A stretch of 64,000 bases of DNA, from assembly GCA_963667075.1 (NCBI GenBank), contig OY762938.1:868001-932000 (forward strand). The letters are read 5' to 3'. The position numbers and the translations under genes are program-made. Numbering within the stretch: position 1 is the stretch's first letter; each line of letters begins with the position of its first letter. Shown piece after piece: positions 1 to 9,757 of this stretch. This stretch comes from G963667075 sp963667075 (GTDB lineage: Bacteria; Pseudomonadota; Alphaproteobacteria; Micavibrionales; Micavibrionaceae). The notes under the pieces were generated by a model. It was given only the letters and a program-made list of their open reading frames with translations. It was not told where the DNA came from and ran no database searches.

Positions 1-84
1 ACCGATTACGGCACATTGTTTGCGCATCTAACAAAATACGAAAATGATAAGGGGCTCGTCAAACAGGCCGCTATGGCAGAGTAA
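1..84 (+). CDS. C-terminal fragment of an unidentified protein
   Basis: The first frame is open from the window edge to a TAA at 82-84 and encodes 27 residues ending KQAAMAE. The codons look like ordinary coding sequence and the stop lies 140 bases before glmU in the same direction. The start lies outside the window. The fragment is too short to identify; a phosphoglycolate phosphatase often precedes glmU in related genomes, but nothing here shows that. Confidence 0.45.
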   Translation, partial: TDYGTLFAHLTKYENDKGLVKQAAMAE

Positions 85-224
85 CACCAAAGCACCTTCA
101 CTGTATGGAACGCAATAATTTGAAATAACATGTGATTTGAATTTGCGCGACTGTCGTTGAACAGTAGGATGGTATTTATTTTTGGTCATCCACAAACGAA
201 CGAACAGTAACTATTATAACGCTC

Positions 225-1550
225 ATGTCAGATAAAAAACTCGCCTGTATTATTCTTGCTGCCGGTAAAGGCACCCGTATGAAATCCAGAAAACCGAAAG
301 TATTGCACAAAATTGCAGGGCTTTCGATGGTATCCCATGTTATAAAAACCGTAGAATCCCTGTCCCCGGAAAAAATAATCACCATTATCGGTCCTGACAT
401 GGAGACCGTGGCAAGCGAAATTTCACCGCACGAAACAGCCGTTCAACAAGAGCAAAAAGGCACAGCCGACGCGGTTAAAACCGCACTGCCTGCTCTAAAC
501 GGCTTTAAGGGTAACATTCTTGTACTTTATGGCGATGTGCCCCTGATTGGCCACGATACATTGCGCACCTTACTCAATCATCACAATTCAAATAAAGACT
601 TTGGCGCAACAATTCTGGCCATGGCCCCACCCGATCCAACAGGTTATGGACGTATCATTCAAAATCGTGATGGCACACTCGCCAAAATCGTTGAAGAAGC
701 CGACGCAAACGAGCAGGAAAAACAGATTCGTCTCTCCAACAGCGGCATCATGGTCATTGACGGGGAGTGCCTTTCCCACTGGCTTTCTCAAATTGACAAT
801 AACAATGCACAAGGGGAGTACTACCTTGTCGACCTTGTAGAAATCATCCAAAAAAACGGCAAAAGCTGCGGCGTCATCAGAGGCCATTTTGAAGAGCTGG
901 AAGGTGTAAACTCCCGCGCACAACTGGCCGGGTTGGAGCTCACCATGCAAATGATTTTGCGCATGAAAGCCCTTGAAAACGGAGTGACAATGATAGACCC
1001 GCAAACGGTTTATTTCTCGTGGGATACGAAAATAGGGCAAGACGTTCTTATTGAACCCGGCGTATTTTTTGGCCCCGGTGTAGAGATCGCCGATAACGCC
1101 CATATCAGAGCACATTCCCACATTGAAGGCGCAAAAGTTAAAGAAGGCGCAATTATAGGCCCATTCGCCAGGCTGCGCCCCGGGGCTGATATCGGAGAAA
1201 ACGCGAATATCGGCAATTTCGTTGAGATTAAAAATGCAGTCCTCGGCAAAGGGGTTAAGGCAAAGCATCTGGCCTATATTGCAGATACAGAGATTGGGGC
1301 TGGCACGAATTATGCCTGCGGCTCAATCACAGCCAATTACGATGGACGGAAAAAACACAAAACACAAATTGGCCAAAACGTCATGATCGGCAGCAATTGT
1401 GTTCTGGTTGCACCGGTTGAGATCGGTGATAACGCCTATATTGCAGCAGGCTCTACCATCACGGAAAATGTCCCAAACGACGCACTGGCTATAGCACGGC
1501 CAAAAGGCGCCACCATCATCAAAGACTGGATCAAGAAAAGAGAAGGATAA
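225..1550 (+). CDS. glmU: GlmU, bifunctional UDP-GlcNAc pyrophosphorylase / glucosamine-1-phosphate N-acetyltransferase
   Basis: GlmU acetylates glucosamine-1-phosphate and then uridylylates it, giving UDP-GlcNAc for peptidoglycan and LPS in the cytoplasm. The 441-residue product opens with the nucleotidyltransferase signature LAAGKGTRMKS near residues 11-21, has GYGRII near residue 140, and its C-terminal half is a left-handed beta-helix of hexapeptide repeats with the acetyltransferase segment NYDGRKKHKT. Length and domain order are typical. The ATG at 225 has only a weak Shine-Dalgarno but sits correctly before the signature. The stop lies four bases before the glmS start, so the two genes, which catalyse consecutive parts of one pathway, are almost certainly co-transcribed. 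Confidence 0.97.
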   Translation: MSDKKLACIILAAGKGTRMKSRKPKVLHKIAGLSMVSHVIKTVESLSPEKIITIIGPDMETVASEISPHETAVQQEQKGTADAVKTALPALNGFKGNILVLYGDVPLIGHDTLRTLLNHHNSNKDFGATILAMAPPDPTGYGRIIQNRDGTLAKIVEEADANEQEKQIRLSNSGIMVIDGECLSHWLSQIDNNNAQGEYYLVDLVEIIQKNGKSCGVIRGHFEELEGVNSRAQLAGLELTMQMILRMKALENGVTMIDPQTVYFSWDTKIGQDVLIEPGVFFGPGVEIADNAHIRAHSHIEGAKVKEGAIIGPFARLRPGADIGENANIGNFVEIKNAVLGKGVKAKHLAYIADTEIGAGTNYACGSITANYDGRKKHKTQIGQNVMIGSNCVLVAPVEIGDNAYIAAGSTITENVPNDALAIARPKGATIIKDWIKKREG

Positions 1551-1554
1551 ACAC

Positions 1555-3384
1555 ATGTGCGGCATTGTAGGCGTTATCGGTAAAAAAGAAGCTACCCCGA
1601 TTTTGTTAGAGGGCCTAAGAAGGCTTGAGTATCGCGGCTATGACAGCGCAGGTATTGCAACATTATCAAACGGACAAATCACACGCTCGCGTGCCGAAGG
1701 AAAACTGCTCAATCTTGATAAAAAACTTGAACAATCTCCCTTGCAAGGCAGCATCGGCATCGGTCATACAAGATGGGCTACCCATGGCGGACCGACAGAA
1801 AATAATGCGCACCCGCACGCAACAGAAAAAGTCGCTGTCGTGCACAACGGCATTATTGAGAATTATACCGCACTAAAAGAAGAACTGGAATCCCATCAGT
1901 ACATATTCCAGACAGACACGGACACAGAAGTTATTGCCCAGCTCGCCACCTATTATATTGATCAGGGATATGCGCCAAGAGATGCAGCAAACAAAACATT
2001 AAACCGGCTGGAAGGTGCCTATGCCGTCGCACTCATTTTTGCCGGCGAGGAAAATTTTATGATTGGCGCACGGCAAGGCACACCGCTTGCGCTTGGCTAT
2101 GGTGACGGTGCCATGTATCTGGCATCCGACTCTTATGCGCTGGCACCGCTGACAAAGAAAGTCTGTTTCCTTGAAGACGGGGACCGCGTCATCGCTACAC
2201 AAAATGGTGCAGAAATTTATATCAATGATAATGAAAAAGTTGAACGCCCCATCCGCATGACCGCACAAAGTGGCGCCACAACAGGCAAGGGCGAATACCG
2301 CCATTTCATGCTGAAAGAAATTTATGAACAACCCGAAGTCATTGGCGACACGCTCAATAGCTTCATCAACCCCTCTACCGGTCATATTGCTGTACCAGAC
2401 GCCATATTAGACGCCTTGGCAAACGCCCCGCGCCTTACCCTTATTGCTTGCGGCACCGCTTTTTATGCGTGTACCGTGGCTAAATACTGGTTTGAAAAAA
2501 TGGCTCGAATACCTTGCGAAATAGATATTGCCTCAGAATTCAGATACCGAGAAGCTCCGATGCCAGAAGGCGGCGTTGCACTGTTCGTCTCTCAAAGCGG
2601 TGAAACGCTCGACACGCTGGAAGCCCTTCGTTACTGCAAAACACAAAACCAGACCATTCTGTCCATTGTAAATACCATTGAAAGCACCATCGAACGGGAA
2701 TCCGATCTTGTCATGCATACATTGGCCGGACCGGAAATTGGTGTTGCCTCAACCAAAGCCTTTACCACACAGCTTACGACACTGGCTTGTCTGGCTCTGG
2801 CTCTGGCTGAAAAACGCAGTATGCTGAAAGACGGTGAAGCCAAAGAACTCGCAGAGGCTTTACGCCTTATTCCAAAGCGTGCGGCGGCTATCCTTAATCA
2901 TGATGAAGAGATCATGGCCATCGCCAAAGAAGTTTCAGAGTCTACGGATATGCTTTATCTTGGGCGCGGTATTTTTTATCCGCTCGCGCTGGAAGGGGCA
3001 CTAAAGCTGAAAGAAATTTCCTATATTCACGCAGAAGCCTACGCTGCAGGAGAATTAAAACACGGCCCCATCGCCCTTATTGATGAGCGGATGCCCGTCG
3101 TTATCATCGCCCCCGGCAATGATCCCCTGTATGAGAAGACCGCCTCCAACATTCAGGAAACCGTCGCCCGCGGCGGCAAAGTTATGCTCTTTTCCGATGA
3201 AAAGGGCGTAAACAGTCTGAAAGACATAATAAAATGGTCTGTAACGCTCGAGGATATTCCACTCTTCGTTGCACCCATTTTATACTCGATCCCTGTTCAA
3301 CTGCTCGCCTACCATGTTGCCGTCATTAAGGGTACAGATGTTGATCAACCCAGAAATCTGGCCAAATCTGTTACGGTGGAGTAA
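1555..3384 (+). CDS. glmS: GlmS, glutamine:fructose-6-phosphate aminotransferase (isomerizing)
   Basis: GlmS makes glucosamine-6-phosphate from fructose-6-phosphate and glutamine, the entry step of amino-sugar synthesis. The 609-residue protein begins MCGIVGVIG, so removal of Met exposes the N-terminal nucleophile Cys of the glutaminase domain. HTRWATHG (near residue 73) is also a glutaminase signature. Two SIS sugar-isomerase domains follow (SQSGET near 345; the second from about 455), and the chain ends DQPRNLAKSVTVE as in the family. The ribosome-binding site AGAAGGA lies inside the end of glmU. The 4-base gap leaves no room for a glmS ribozyme, which belongs to Gram-positive bacteria. Confidence 0.97.
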   Translation: MCGIVGVIGKKEATPILLEGLRRLEYRGYDSAGIATLSNGQITRSRAEGKLLNLDKKLEQSPLQGSIGIGHTRWATHGGPTENNAHPHATEKVAVVHNGIIENYTALKEELESHQYIFQTDTDTEVIAQLATYYIDQGYAPRDAANKTLNRLEGAYAVALIFAGEENFMIGARQGTPLALGYGDGAMYLASDSYALAPLTKKVCFLEDGDRVIATQNGAEIYINDNEKVERPIRMTAQSGATTGKGEYRHFMLKEIYEQPEVIGDTLNSFINPSTGHIAVPDAILDALANAPRLTLIACGTAFYACTVAKYWFEKMARIPCEIDIASEFRYREAPMPEGGVALFVSQSGETLDTLEALRYCKTQNQTILSIVNTIESTIERESDLVMHTLAGPEIGVASTKAFTTQLTTLACLALALAEKRSMLKDGEAKELAEALRLIPKRAAAILNHDEEIMAIAKEVSESTDMLYLGRGIFYPLALEGALKLKEISYIHAEAYAAGELKHGPIALIDERMPVVIIAPGNDPLYEKTASNIQETVARGGKVMLFSDEKGVNSLKDIIKWSVTLEDIPLFVAPILYSIPVQLLAYHVAVIKGTDVDQPRNLAKSVTVE

Positions 3385-3454
3385 GAAAAATCTGGAAAAT
3401 AAGGGAGGAATTAGATTATATAGCGGGAGCATTTGAGCAAAAGGAGTCCGAAAA

Positions 3455-5845
3455 GTGTCGCGCCATACCCTCTATATTACAGCTTTCCTGATTTTAAGTT
3501 TTGCGCTGACAGCCTGTGACAGCGCAGAAAACAAAGAGCAACAATATATCGCAAAAGGCGACATCTATCTGGCACAAGGCGATTATACAAGAGCCCGGCT
3601 GGAATACAGGAATGCCGCAAGAATCTCTCCGACAAATCCTCAGACACTCTACAATCTCGGGCGCATAGATGAAGCACAGGGAAACATAAGAAATGCGCTC
3701 TCGGCCTTTTTGGTCGCAGAACAGCAAGATAAAGACTTCGCACCGGCCATATCCAAAATTATCCGTTACTTTATGGCCGCAGAACAGTATCAGGAAGTCG
3801 AAAAACGTATTGATCATCTGATATCGCTTGAACCTGAAAACGCCGACGCTCGGGCGATAAAAGGCTCTTTGTACTTACGGCAAAAAGACTTCAAAAAAGC
3901 AAAAGAATCTGCACAAAAAGCACTGGAACTTGATCCCTCCAATATCCTTGCTTTTTCTGTCCTGACCGGCTTTTACAACAATCAGGATCAAAAAGACGAG
4001 GCCATTAAGGTTCTGGAAGCAGGCATTGAGAAGAATCCGAAAGACATCTCTTTACGCCTTCTTAAAGCAGCGATTTATAGTGAACAGGATAATATTGCCA
4101 AGGTCTCTGACACCTATCATGATATTTTTGAGCTGTACCCGGATGACATTCGTTTTCGGTTTGATTTAGCAGAAATTCTCTCCCAAACCGGCAATGATGA
4201 TAAAGCCGAGGCTCTTCTTCGCTCTACGGTTAAAGCGTTCCCTGATAATCTGAGAGCCAAGCACCTTCTTACAACCTTTTTGGAAGAAAATCGAACTATC
4301 AGCCTCGCAGAAGAAGAAATTCGTACCTATATCAAAGAAACACCCGAAGAAAAAATCCCCTACCTCTGGCTGGCTGATCTGTACATCAGAAACAACAAAG
4401 ACCAGCTTGCCGTTGAGACACTCAAAAACGTTATCAGAACAGCGTCTGATGACAAAATCAGCCTGAATGCCAACACATCGCTTGCTGGCATACAAATACG
4501 GCAAGGGGATATAGACTTTGCCAAAAAGCTTATAGGGGCCGTTCTGGCAAAAGACGTCAATAATAAGGATGCGCTGCTGGTCAGAGCCAATCTTGCCTTT
4601 CATCAGGGACAATATCAGGAAGCTGTTGCAGATTTACGCACCATTCTTCGCGATCATCCGGCAGAAAAAAGAGCCTCACGGATACTGGCAGAAATCTTTC
4701 TGCTTCAAGGACACATAGATCTGGCAATAGATACCTTATTTCAATCCATAAATGCCAGCACCTCAGCTGATTTTTCACTCCATGTGCGCCTCGCCCAGCT
4801 CCATGCTTTGCGGGGCAATAAAGAAGAGGCCTTAAAACTTCTCTCAAACGTGACTAAGGCAGACCCAACATACGCCATCGGATGGGAAAATGCGGCAAGA
4901 CTGGCCATAGAACAAGAAAAATGGGAAGATGCAGAATCCTATATCCAAAAATTGGAAAAACTCGACGGACAGGCCCTTTTAGCCACTTTCCTAAAGGGGC
5001 AAATAAAGGAAAAAACAGGGAATCTGGAAGAAGCGGCAACGCGTTATAAAAAAGTTATTAGGACAGCCCCTTCCGCCCCCATCGCAGAATACGCTCTATC
5101 TGCCCTCTTATCCCTGTCAAAAGCCCCGGAAGACATCAAAAAAGCCAAGGATTTCTTACTGTCTCTGGAAACTGATAATCCGTCCGTCGCTACTGTTACA
5201 GGTGGCATGCTTGTCATTCTGAATGAAAAAGAGCTGGCAAAAAACATGTTCGAAAAGGCAATTGCAAACAAACCAAAAACACAAGCCCCCTATCTGGCAC
5301 TCGCACAGCTTTTTGAAGAAGAGGGCAACACGAATAAAGCCATCGCACTTCTTAAAGACGCAGAAAAAGCCTTACCATTTGAACCTGCCGCCCCTGTGAA
5401 AAGAGCTGTATTGTTATCATCACAAGGGCGTGTAGAAGACGCCATAAACATTTACAGCGCGTTGCTGGAACAAAACAAAAATCTTGATTTTGTTGCCAAC
5501 AATATGGCGCAACTCATCGCAGATCATCGTTATCATGATAAAGACTCCATGGAAAAAGCAAAACTTATTGCTGAGCGTTTTATCGGTTCGAACAATCTTT
5601 ATTATCTGGATACGCTTGGGTGGGTCTATTTCAGACAAGGCCTGATATCCCAGGCAGAACCGCTTTTAAAACGCGCCGCGACAGAAGCGAGACCAGCTCA
5701 CCCGCAAATGCTCTATCATTATGGCGCGCTTCTCGCAAAGCTTGATAAAAAGAACGAAGCCAAAGCCTATTTAAAACGCGCCATTTCTAGTGATGAAGAC
5801 TATACCGGCAAAGATGAAGCCAGAGCACTCTACGAGAAACTGTAG
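3455..5845 (+). CDS. TPR-repeat lipoprotein, PrsT-like
   Basis: A 796-residue protein built almost wholly of tetratricopeptide repeats from about residue 30 to the C-terminus (for example GDYTRARLEYRNAARISP). The start is a GTG at 3455, chosen because AAGGAG lies eight bases upstream and because it gives a lipoprotein signal peptide with lipobox LTAC, placing the lipidated Cys at residue 21. Asp at +2 is an inner-membrane retention signal in enterics; this may not hold here. The architecture resembles the PrsT family of PEP-CTERM/exosortase loci, but no exosortase gene is in the window. It probably scaffolds an envelope complex. It follows glmS by 70 bases and ends before a strong hairpin. 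Confidence 0.8.
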   Translation: MSRHTLYITAFLILSFALTACDSAENKEQQYIAKGDIYLAQGDYTRARLEYRNAARISPTNPQTLYNLGRIDEAQGNIRNALSAFLVAEQQDKDFAPAISKIIRYFMAAEQYQEVEKRIDHLISLEPENADARAIKGSLYLRQKDFKKAKESAQKALELDPSNILAFSVLTGFYNNQDQKDEAIKVLEAGIEKNPKDISLRLLKAAIYSEQDNIAKVSDTYHDIFELYPDDIRFRFDLAEILSQTGNDDKAEALLRSTVKAFPDNLRAKHLLTTFLEENRTISLAEEEIRTYIKETPEEKIPYLWLADLYIRNNKDQLAVETLKNVIRTASDDKISLNANTSLAGIQIRQGDIDFAKKLIGAVLAKDVNNKDALLVRANLAFHQGQYQEAVADLRTILRDHPAEKRASRILAEIFLLQGHIDLAIDTLFQSINASTSADFSLHVRLAQLHALRGNKEEALKLLSNVTKADPTYAIGWENAARLAIEQEKWEDAESYIQKLEKLDGQALLATFLKGQIKEKTGNLEEAATRYKKVIRTAPSAPIAEYALSALLSLSKAPEDIKKAKDFLLSLETDNPSVATVTGGMLVILNEKELAKNMFEKAIANKPKTQAPYLALAQLFEEEGNTNKAIALLKDAEKALPFEPAAPVKRAVLLSSQGRVEDAINIYSALLEQNKNLDFVANNMAQLIADHRYHDKDSMEKAKLIAERFIGSNNLYYLDTLGWVYFRQGLISQAEPLLKRAATEARPAHPQMLYHYGALLAKLDKKNEAKAYLKRAISSDEDYTGKDEARALYEKL

Positions 5846-5858
5846 AATTATAGTGCAG

Positions 5859-5878
5859 CCCGGCCCTTATGGGCCGGG
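5859..5878. terminator. Strong GC hairpin between convergent genes
   Basis: A perfect 8-bp inverted repeat CCCGGCCC / GGGCCGGG with a TTAT loop lies 14 bases after the TPR gene stop and 56 bases beyond the stop of the opposing DUF4139 gene. It is symmetric and could end transcription from both sides. There is no immediate U-tract on either strand, so it may be a processed 3' end or act with Rho. Confidence 0.5.
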
Positions 5879-5933
5879 AGCCTGCCTAAAGATTTTTGGA
5901 GCAAATTGAATACAGAAACAGAGTTGTCTTTTT

Positions 5934-7640
5934 TTATAAACCTGACAACGTCTGGTCTTTCGGCCATGTCACTTTCCAGCCCAGCTCTATATCTTTTTTC
6001 TGCTTGGCAGCCAGTTCTATATCCCAGCGTAGCATACCTTTGATATTGGCAGCATCGGCCAGATAGCCTTGCGTTGTGTATTTTTCGAGAATCTCTGTTT
6101 CGATTTTCTTATCCCGTCCGGCCGGCACGGTTTCCTTTACAATCAAGCGGACCGGCATTTTGTGTAAATTCTCAATTTCTGTTACATAATGGCGTTCATG
6201 AGAATCACTGCGGACAATAACCCCACCGGCTTTATGCTCGTCTTTGAGTGTTTTACGTTTTACAGAAACCTTATCATCCACACCAAAGAAAAGTGCATGT
6301 TCACCCTCTGGACGCAGCAGAGGCAAATGCGTCTGCCCCACATACGCACCGTCCCGGAATAGAGATAATTTACCCGGCAGAATAGGAGACTCCCCTTTTA
6401 GCTTTGTTCTGGCCACCAGAAAAGCTTCTGTGCTGAGCTGCGGCTTAACATGAATCTCAAGATGGCTCTCCGTATCAAAATCGCCGACCATCAGCTTGGT
6501 CTCAGAGCCATTTGAAAGCACGGATACAGCCCCTGAAATTTTGTACTCACTCACAAAACCGCCTGTTTCAATGTCTGCCGTTACAAAAGAAGCCTCTTTC
6601 TTCTCTGCCTCCTCAAAAGCTCTATCACCATCCATCATGGCATCCACTTCCAATCGCTCCATAGTCGGCATGACATTGCTGCTTATAGCACTAAAACTAG
6701 CACTGCCGCCCATCCCGGAACCTCTACTCTTTTGAAGCGTACTCATTTCGGGATCAAAAATATTAACCCAGTACGGCTGAAGATCAGGCAAGCTTGTCCC
6801 CCTGTGCGGTTGTGCCGTAGAAAGTGAGAGTTTAACCCCGGTCCAGTCTTCTCCCGTTGTCTGACGAACAGAGCCATACTGAACAATCTCCAGTTTTTCA
6901 TCTTCAGTCCCGAGACGCGCATCATAAATGGGCTGCCATGACGCATTTGGCACCTGATAACTTAACTTGACAGTCAGTTTCGTTTTAGCAGCAGAATCCA
7001 GAGGTACCCTGACATCGTACGTACTACGGCTCCCTGTACGGGACTGGTTCAGTTCGTTTCGGATTTGCTGTATTTTATGATCCAGTTCACGGAGCGCAAC
7101 CTGTTTATCCAGATCCGCTTTTGAAATATCCAGAATATTTGTCTTTAATGTCTGAGCGGCCGAAATCCATTGCTCTGGCTGTAGATTAAGCTCTGCAATC
7201 GCTTCATTCGTTCTTAAGGTTGCCTGCTTCCCTATATTCTCAAGAAATGTTTTTTGAGCCATTAGTGCCCTTTTTTCAGCCTCAATATATTTCCTTTTAT
7301 CCTGCAACGTTTCCAGCTCTGCATTCAGCTCTCTTTCCCGCTCGGATGTCAGATCGACTTCCATAACATGCTTATGCATCACAGCGCCGAATTTAATATC
7401 TGCTGTAGAAGAACCCTCGACACGAAGCGAATCAGGCAATAATATGGCTGGGAGATTTTTGAAAACAATTTCGCTGTCCCCTTCCGGCACATCAACAACC
7501 GCTTCCCGTATTACTTTTGCCCGGTTATTATAAACCGTAACCGCTTTAATCTGACTATCCACAGGGATATCAGCCGCATAAGAAACAGACGGAAACAAAA
7601 GAGACATAATAAGAAAAACAGCGAACAAACGAATCATCAT
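5934..7640 (-). CDS. Secreted DUF4139/DUF4140 protein, MuiA family
   Basis: The 568-residue product has a signal peptide ending near SVSYA-AD (residues 1-22), then a DUF4140-like N-terminal domain (motif VTVYNNRAKVIREA, about 34-47), a predicted coiled coil (about 85-170), and a DUF4139 beta-rich domain to the end (YQVPNASWQPIYDARL, ELGWKV near the C-terminus). The family is annotated as mucoidy inhibitor MuiA-like, but its biochemical role is unknown. The start has GAGG eight bases upstream and a tandem ATGATG. It is the only gene of its unit and diverges from the small membrane protein at 7730. Confidence 0.8.
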   Translation of the reverse strand: MMIRLFAVFLIMSLLFPSVSYAADIPVDSQIKAVTVYNNRAKVIREAVVDVPEGDSEIVFKNLPAILLPDSLRVEGSSTADIKFGAVMHKHVMEVDLTSERERELNAELETLQDKRKYIEAEKRALMAQKTFLENIGKQATLRTNEAIAELNLQPEQWISAAQTLKTNILDISKADLDKQVALRELDHKIQQIRNELNQSRTGSRSTYDVRVPLDSAAKTKLTVKLSYQVPNASWQPIYDARLGTEDEKLEIVQYGSVRQTTGEDWTGVKLSLSTAQPHRGTSLPDLQPYWVNIFDPEMSTLQKSRGSGMGGSASFSAISSNVMPTMERLEVDAMMDGDRAFEEAEKKEASFVTADIETGGFVSEYKISGAVSVLSNGSETKLMVGDFDTESHLEIHVKPQLSTEAFLVARTKLKGESPILPGKLSLFRDGAYVGQTHLPLLRPEGEHALFFGVDDKVSVKRKTLKDEHKAGGVIVRSDSHERHYVTEIENLHKMPVRLIVKETVPAGRDKKIETEILEKYTTQGYLADAANIKGMLRWDIELAAKQKKDIELGWKVTWPKDQTLSGL

Positions 7641-7729
7641 AAAAAACCTCAGAGCTTGTCATTACAACACTCTTTTTTTATAACAGAGAAGACGCTTACA
7701 TAAAAGGTCGATAACAAGGAGAAAACACC

Positions 7730-7984
7730 GTGGACCGCATTATTCGTTATACAGCCTATTTTACAAACATATTACTCGTGTTTGGTGCACTTTTTCTGGT
7801 CACGCAGGCCTATACAGTAACAGAAATACTGATTGCCCTATTCCTGTTTGTACCACCGATTCTATCCATTATTGCGCTCTATACAGGGCCGGATCTGGAA
7901 GAACGAAAACTGCTAAGGCAGCTCCATAAGACCCGCCTGCGCATAGAACTTAAAAATCTGTATGCCTCCAGTCCACGGAAATAA
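7730..7984 (+). CDS. Small two-helix membrane protein of unknown function
   Basis: An 84-residue protein with a GTG start preceded by AAGGAG at 9-10 bases. Two hydrophobic helices (about residues 11-30 and 32-52) are followed by a basic amphipathic tail rich in Arg, Lys and Leu. It stops three bases before the end of the convergent PRC-barrel gene. No family was recognised. The good ribosome-binding site and clean membrane topology support a real gene. Confidence 0.65.
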   Translation: MDRIIRYTAYFTNILLVFGALFLVTQAYTVTEILIALFLFVPPILSIIALYTGPDLEERKLLRQLHKTRLRIELKNLYASSPRK

Positions 7985-7987
7985 AAA

Positions 7988-8674
7988 CTAGTTAATCAGG
8001 TACTGTCTGATTAACGCAGCTTCTGCCGCTGGAACCTCAACAACAGCCACGCCGTGGTCACGGTTAACGATATCCGTACTGAACGGGATAGCAATGTGCT
8101 TGCCCCTTTTTCGCCCTGTCATCACGTTTACGAGTAAGGCTTTGATCTCCTGATTTTTATCATTGATCTGCACATTTGACACGCGGCCAATGAGGGCACC
8201 ATCTTCTGCTTTTACATCGCATCCCATCAGACTCTTCAGGCTAATAGGCTCAAAATCTCGGCCGGCAGCCGGTTCAATACCTTCCAGAAAAGCTGGCATG
8301 TTATCCCGCAACTGATCACGGTCAAGCATCAATGCATAAGAATCCGCCGCCACGCTCACATTCAGCGTATCGTAGTCAAAATACATTTCCTGACGAAATC
8401 CAAGAGAATCAACATCTGCTACAATTTTCTCAACCTTGCCATCCTGACTAATCAGAACGTCCTTAACATCCCCAATCGCGTAATGCGTACTATCCAGCAC
8501 TCTTCTGTCCAGTACATCCAATCCCTTCGAATAAGAAATATTTTTCTCAGGATCAACACGATTAAGCTTTAAAAGCTGTGAAACATAGGCCTGATTCGAG
8601 GCCACATCCTGCGCATGAGCCAAACTAACCATTGCAAAACAAGACATTAGTGTCAGCGTTAAAAAACGAAACAT
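7988..8674 (-). CDS. Exported PRC-barrel domain protein
   Basis: I take the ATG at 8674, since GGGAGA lies just upstream and the product then starts with a clean signal peptide (MFRFLTLTLMSCFAMVSLAHA). An in-frame ATG at 8749 would bury it. The roughly 228-residue mature region has two PRC-barrel-like segments: residues about 50-105 (GDVKDVLISQDGKVEKIV) and about 145-210 (GCDVKAEDGALIGRVSNVQI). PRC barrels mediate protein contacts in photosynthetic reaction centres, RimM and many alphaproteobacterial periplasmic proteins of unknown role. It is transcribed divergently from the UbiA gene. Confidence 0.75.
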   Translation of the reverse strand: MFRFLTLTLMSCFAMVSLAHAQDVASNQAYVSQLLKLNRVDPEKNISYSKGLDVLDRRVLDSTHYAIGDVKDVLISQDGKVEKIVADVDSLGFRQEMYFDYDTLNVSVAADSYALMLDRDQLRDNMPAFLEGIEPAAGRDFEPISLKSLMGCDVKAEDGALIGRVSNVQINDKNQEIKALLVNVMTGRKRGKHIAIPFSTDIVNRDHGVAVVEVPAAEAALIRQYLIN

Positions 8675-8842
8675 GTACTTTCTCCCACTTTCTTTAGAAT
8701 GAAGAAGGGAGATTACGCTTTTTTGGAACGGAATGCAATATGTTTTCATAATTACATATTCTTTTAACGACTTCCCTTATAACATGAACTTCTCTATAGT
8801 GCCCCTTGTTATTAAGTACCCTCAAATGATTGGTTTGTCCTG

Positions 8843-9757
8843 ATGCATTTTAAAGATTTTATGACGCGGTTTGCCGGTGTTGTCCGCCTTCCTTTCCTTT
8901 CTCTGGCCATTGCCTGCGTCGGTGTAGGGGCTTCTATCGCCTGCTGGAAAACCGGCGATGTGGCCAGCAACATAGACTGGCCTTTGTTGCTGCTCGTCAT
9001 GATTGGGGCTATTTCCGCTCATATGAGCGTCAACGCCTTGAATGAATATAAGGATTTTAACAGCGGTCTTGACCTGCAAACGATCAAAACGCCTTTCAGT
9101 GGCGGCAGCGGCACCCTTCCGAACGCCCCGGATTTTTTAAACATGGCTAAATATATAGGCTTTGGCACCTTTTTGCTTACAGCAAGCCTTGGGCTATATT
9201 TTGTCTATCTGAAAGGCTTTGGTCTTTTATGGGCTGGCATTCCCGGCATTCTTCTGGTCGCGGCGTATACCCCCCATATAACGCGCAATCCTTTCTGGTC
9301 GCTTGTTTCTTCGGGGCTTGGGTTTGGACCTGCCATGGTCATGGGAACAGAATTTGTGCTAAGCGGTTCTTATTCATGGAGCGGTTTTCTTGCGTCTATG
9401 ACCGTCTTTTTTCTGATCAACAATCTGCTCCTTATCAACCAGTTCCCGGACATTGAAGCCGACCGTAGTGTAGGACGTAAAAACATTCTTATTCTATGGG
9501 GACCTGAAAAAGTTAAAGCGGTTATTGCGCTCTTCTTTGTATTGGCCTATGCCATTCTGATCACAGCGACCACAACGCATATGTTGCCCTTTTATGCTGT
9601 TGCGGGGCTTATCACGATTCCTCTTGCGGTGTCTATTTCTTACGGTTTAAGAAAACACGGTACGAACATACAGCCTCTTATCCCGTATATGGGCGTTAAT
9701 GTGATCGTCTGTCTTATGACACCCGTTCTTATCGCTTCCGGCATCCTGTTCAGCTAA
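8843..9757 (+). CDS. UbiA-family prenyltransferase (MenA-like)
   Basis: A 304-residue polytopic membrane protein of the UbiA superfamily, which joins polyprenyl diphosphates to aromatic acceptors. The first Mg2+/diphosphate motif is NALNEYKDFNSGLD (residues 64-77) and the second is NQFPDIEADRSVGRKN (about 194-209). The spacing and about eight hydrophobic helices fit. The FNSGLD variant of motif one resembles MenA (DHNA octaprenyltransferase) more than UbiA, so the acceptor could be a menaquinone precursor, but substrate cannot be decided here. Its last four bases overlap the end of cydC on the other strand. A quinone-related role beside a quinol oxidase operon would make sense, although the genes are convergent rather than co-transcribed. 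Confidence 0.8.
   Translation: MHFKDFMTRFAGVVRLPFLSLAIACVGVGASIACWKTGDVASNIDWPLLLLVMIGAISAHMSVNALNEYKDFNSGLDLQTIKTPFSGGSGTLPNAPDFLNMAKYIGFGTFLLTASLGLYFVYLKGFGLLWAGIPGILLVAAYTPHITRNPFWSLVSSGLGFGPAMVMGTEFVLSGSYSWSGFLASMTVFFLINNLLLINQFPDIEADRSVGRKNILILWGPEKVKAVIALFFVLAYAILITATTTHMLPFYAVAGLITIPLAVSISYGLRKHGTNIQPLIPYMGVNVIVCLMTPVLIASGILFS

Noticed and set aside
588..1268. Long antisense open frame (226 codons) inside glmU
   Set aside because: It lies wholly opposite a strongly conserved gene and its product shows no domain or signal; a coding shadow.
1551..1554. A glmS ribozyme or riboswitch before glmS
   Set aside because: Only four bases separate glmU and glmS; there is no room and the element belongs to Gram-positive bacteria.
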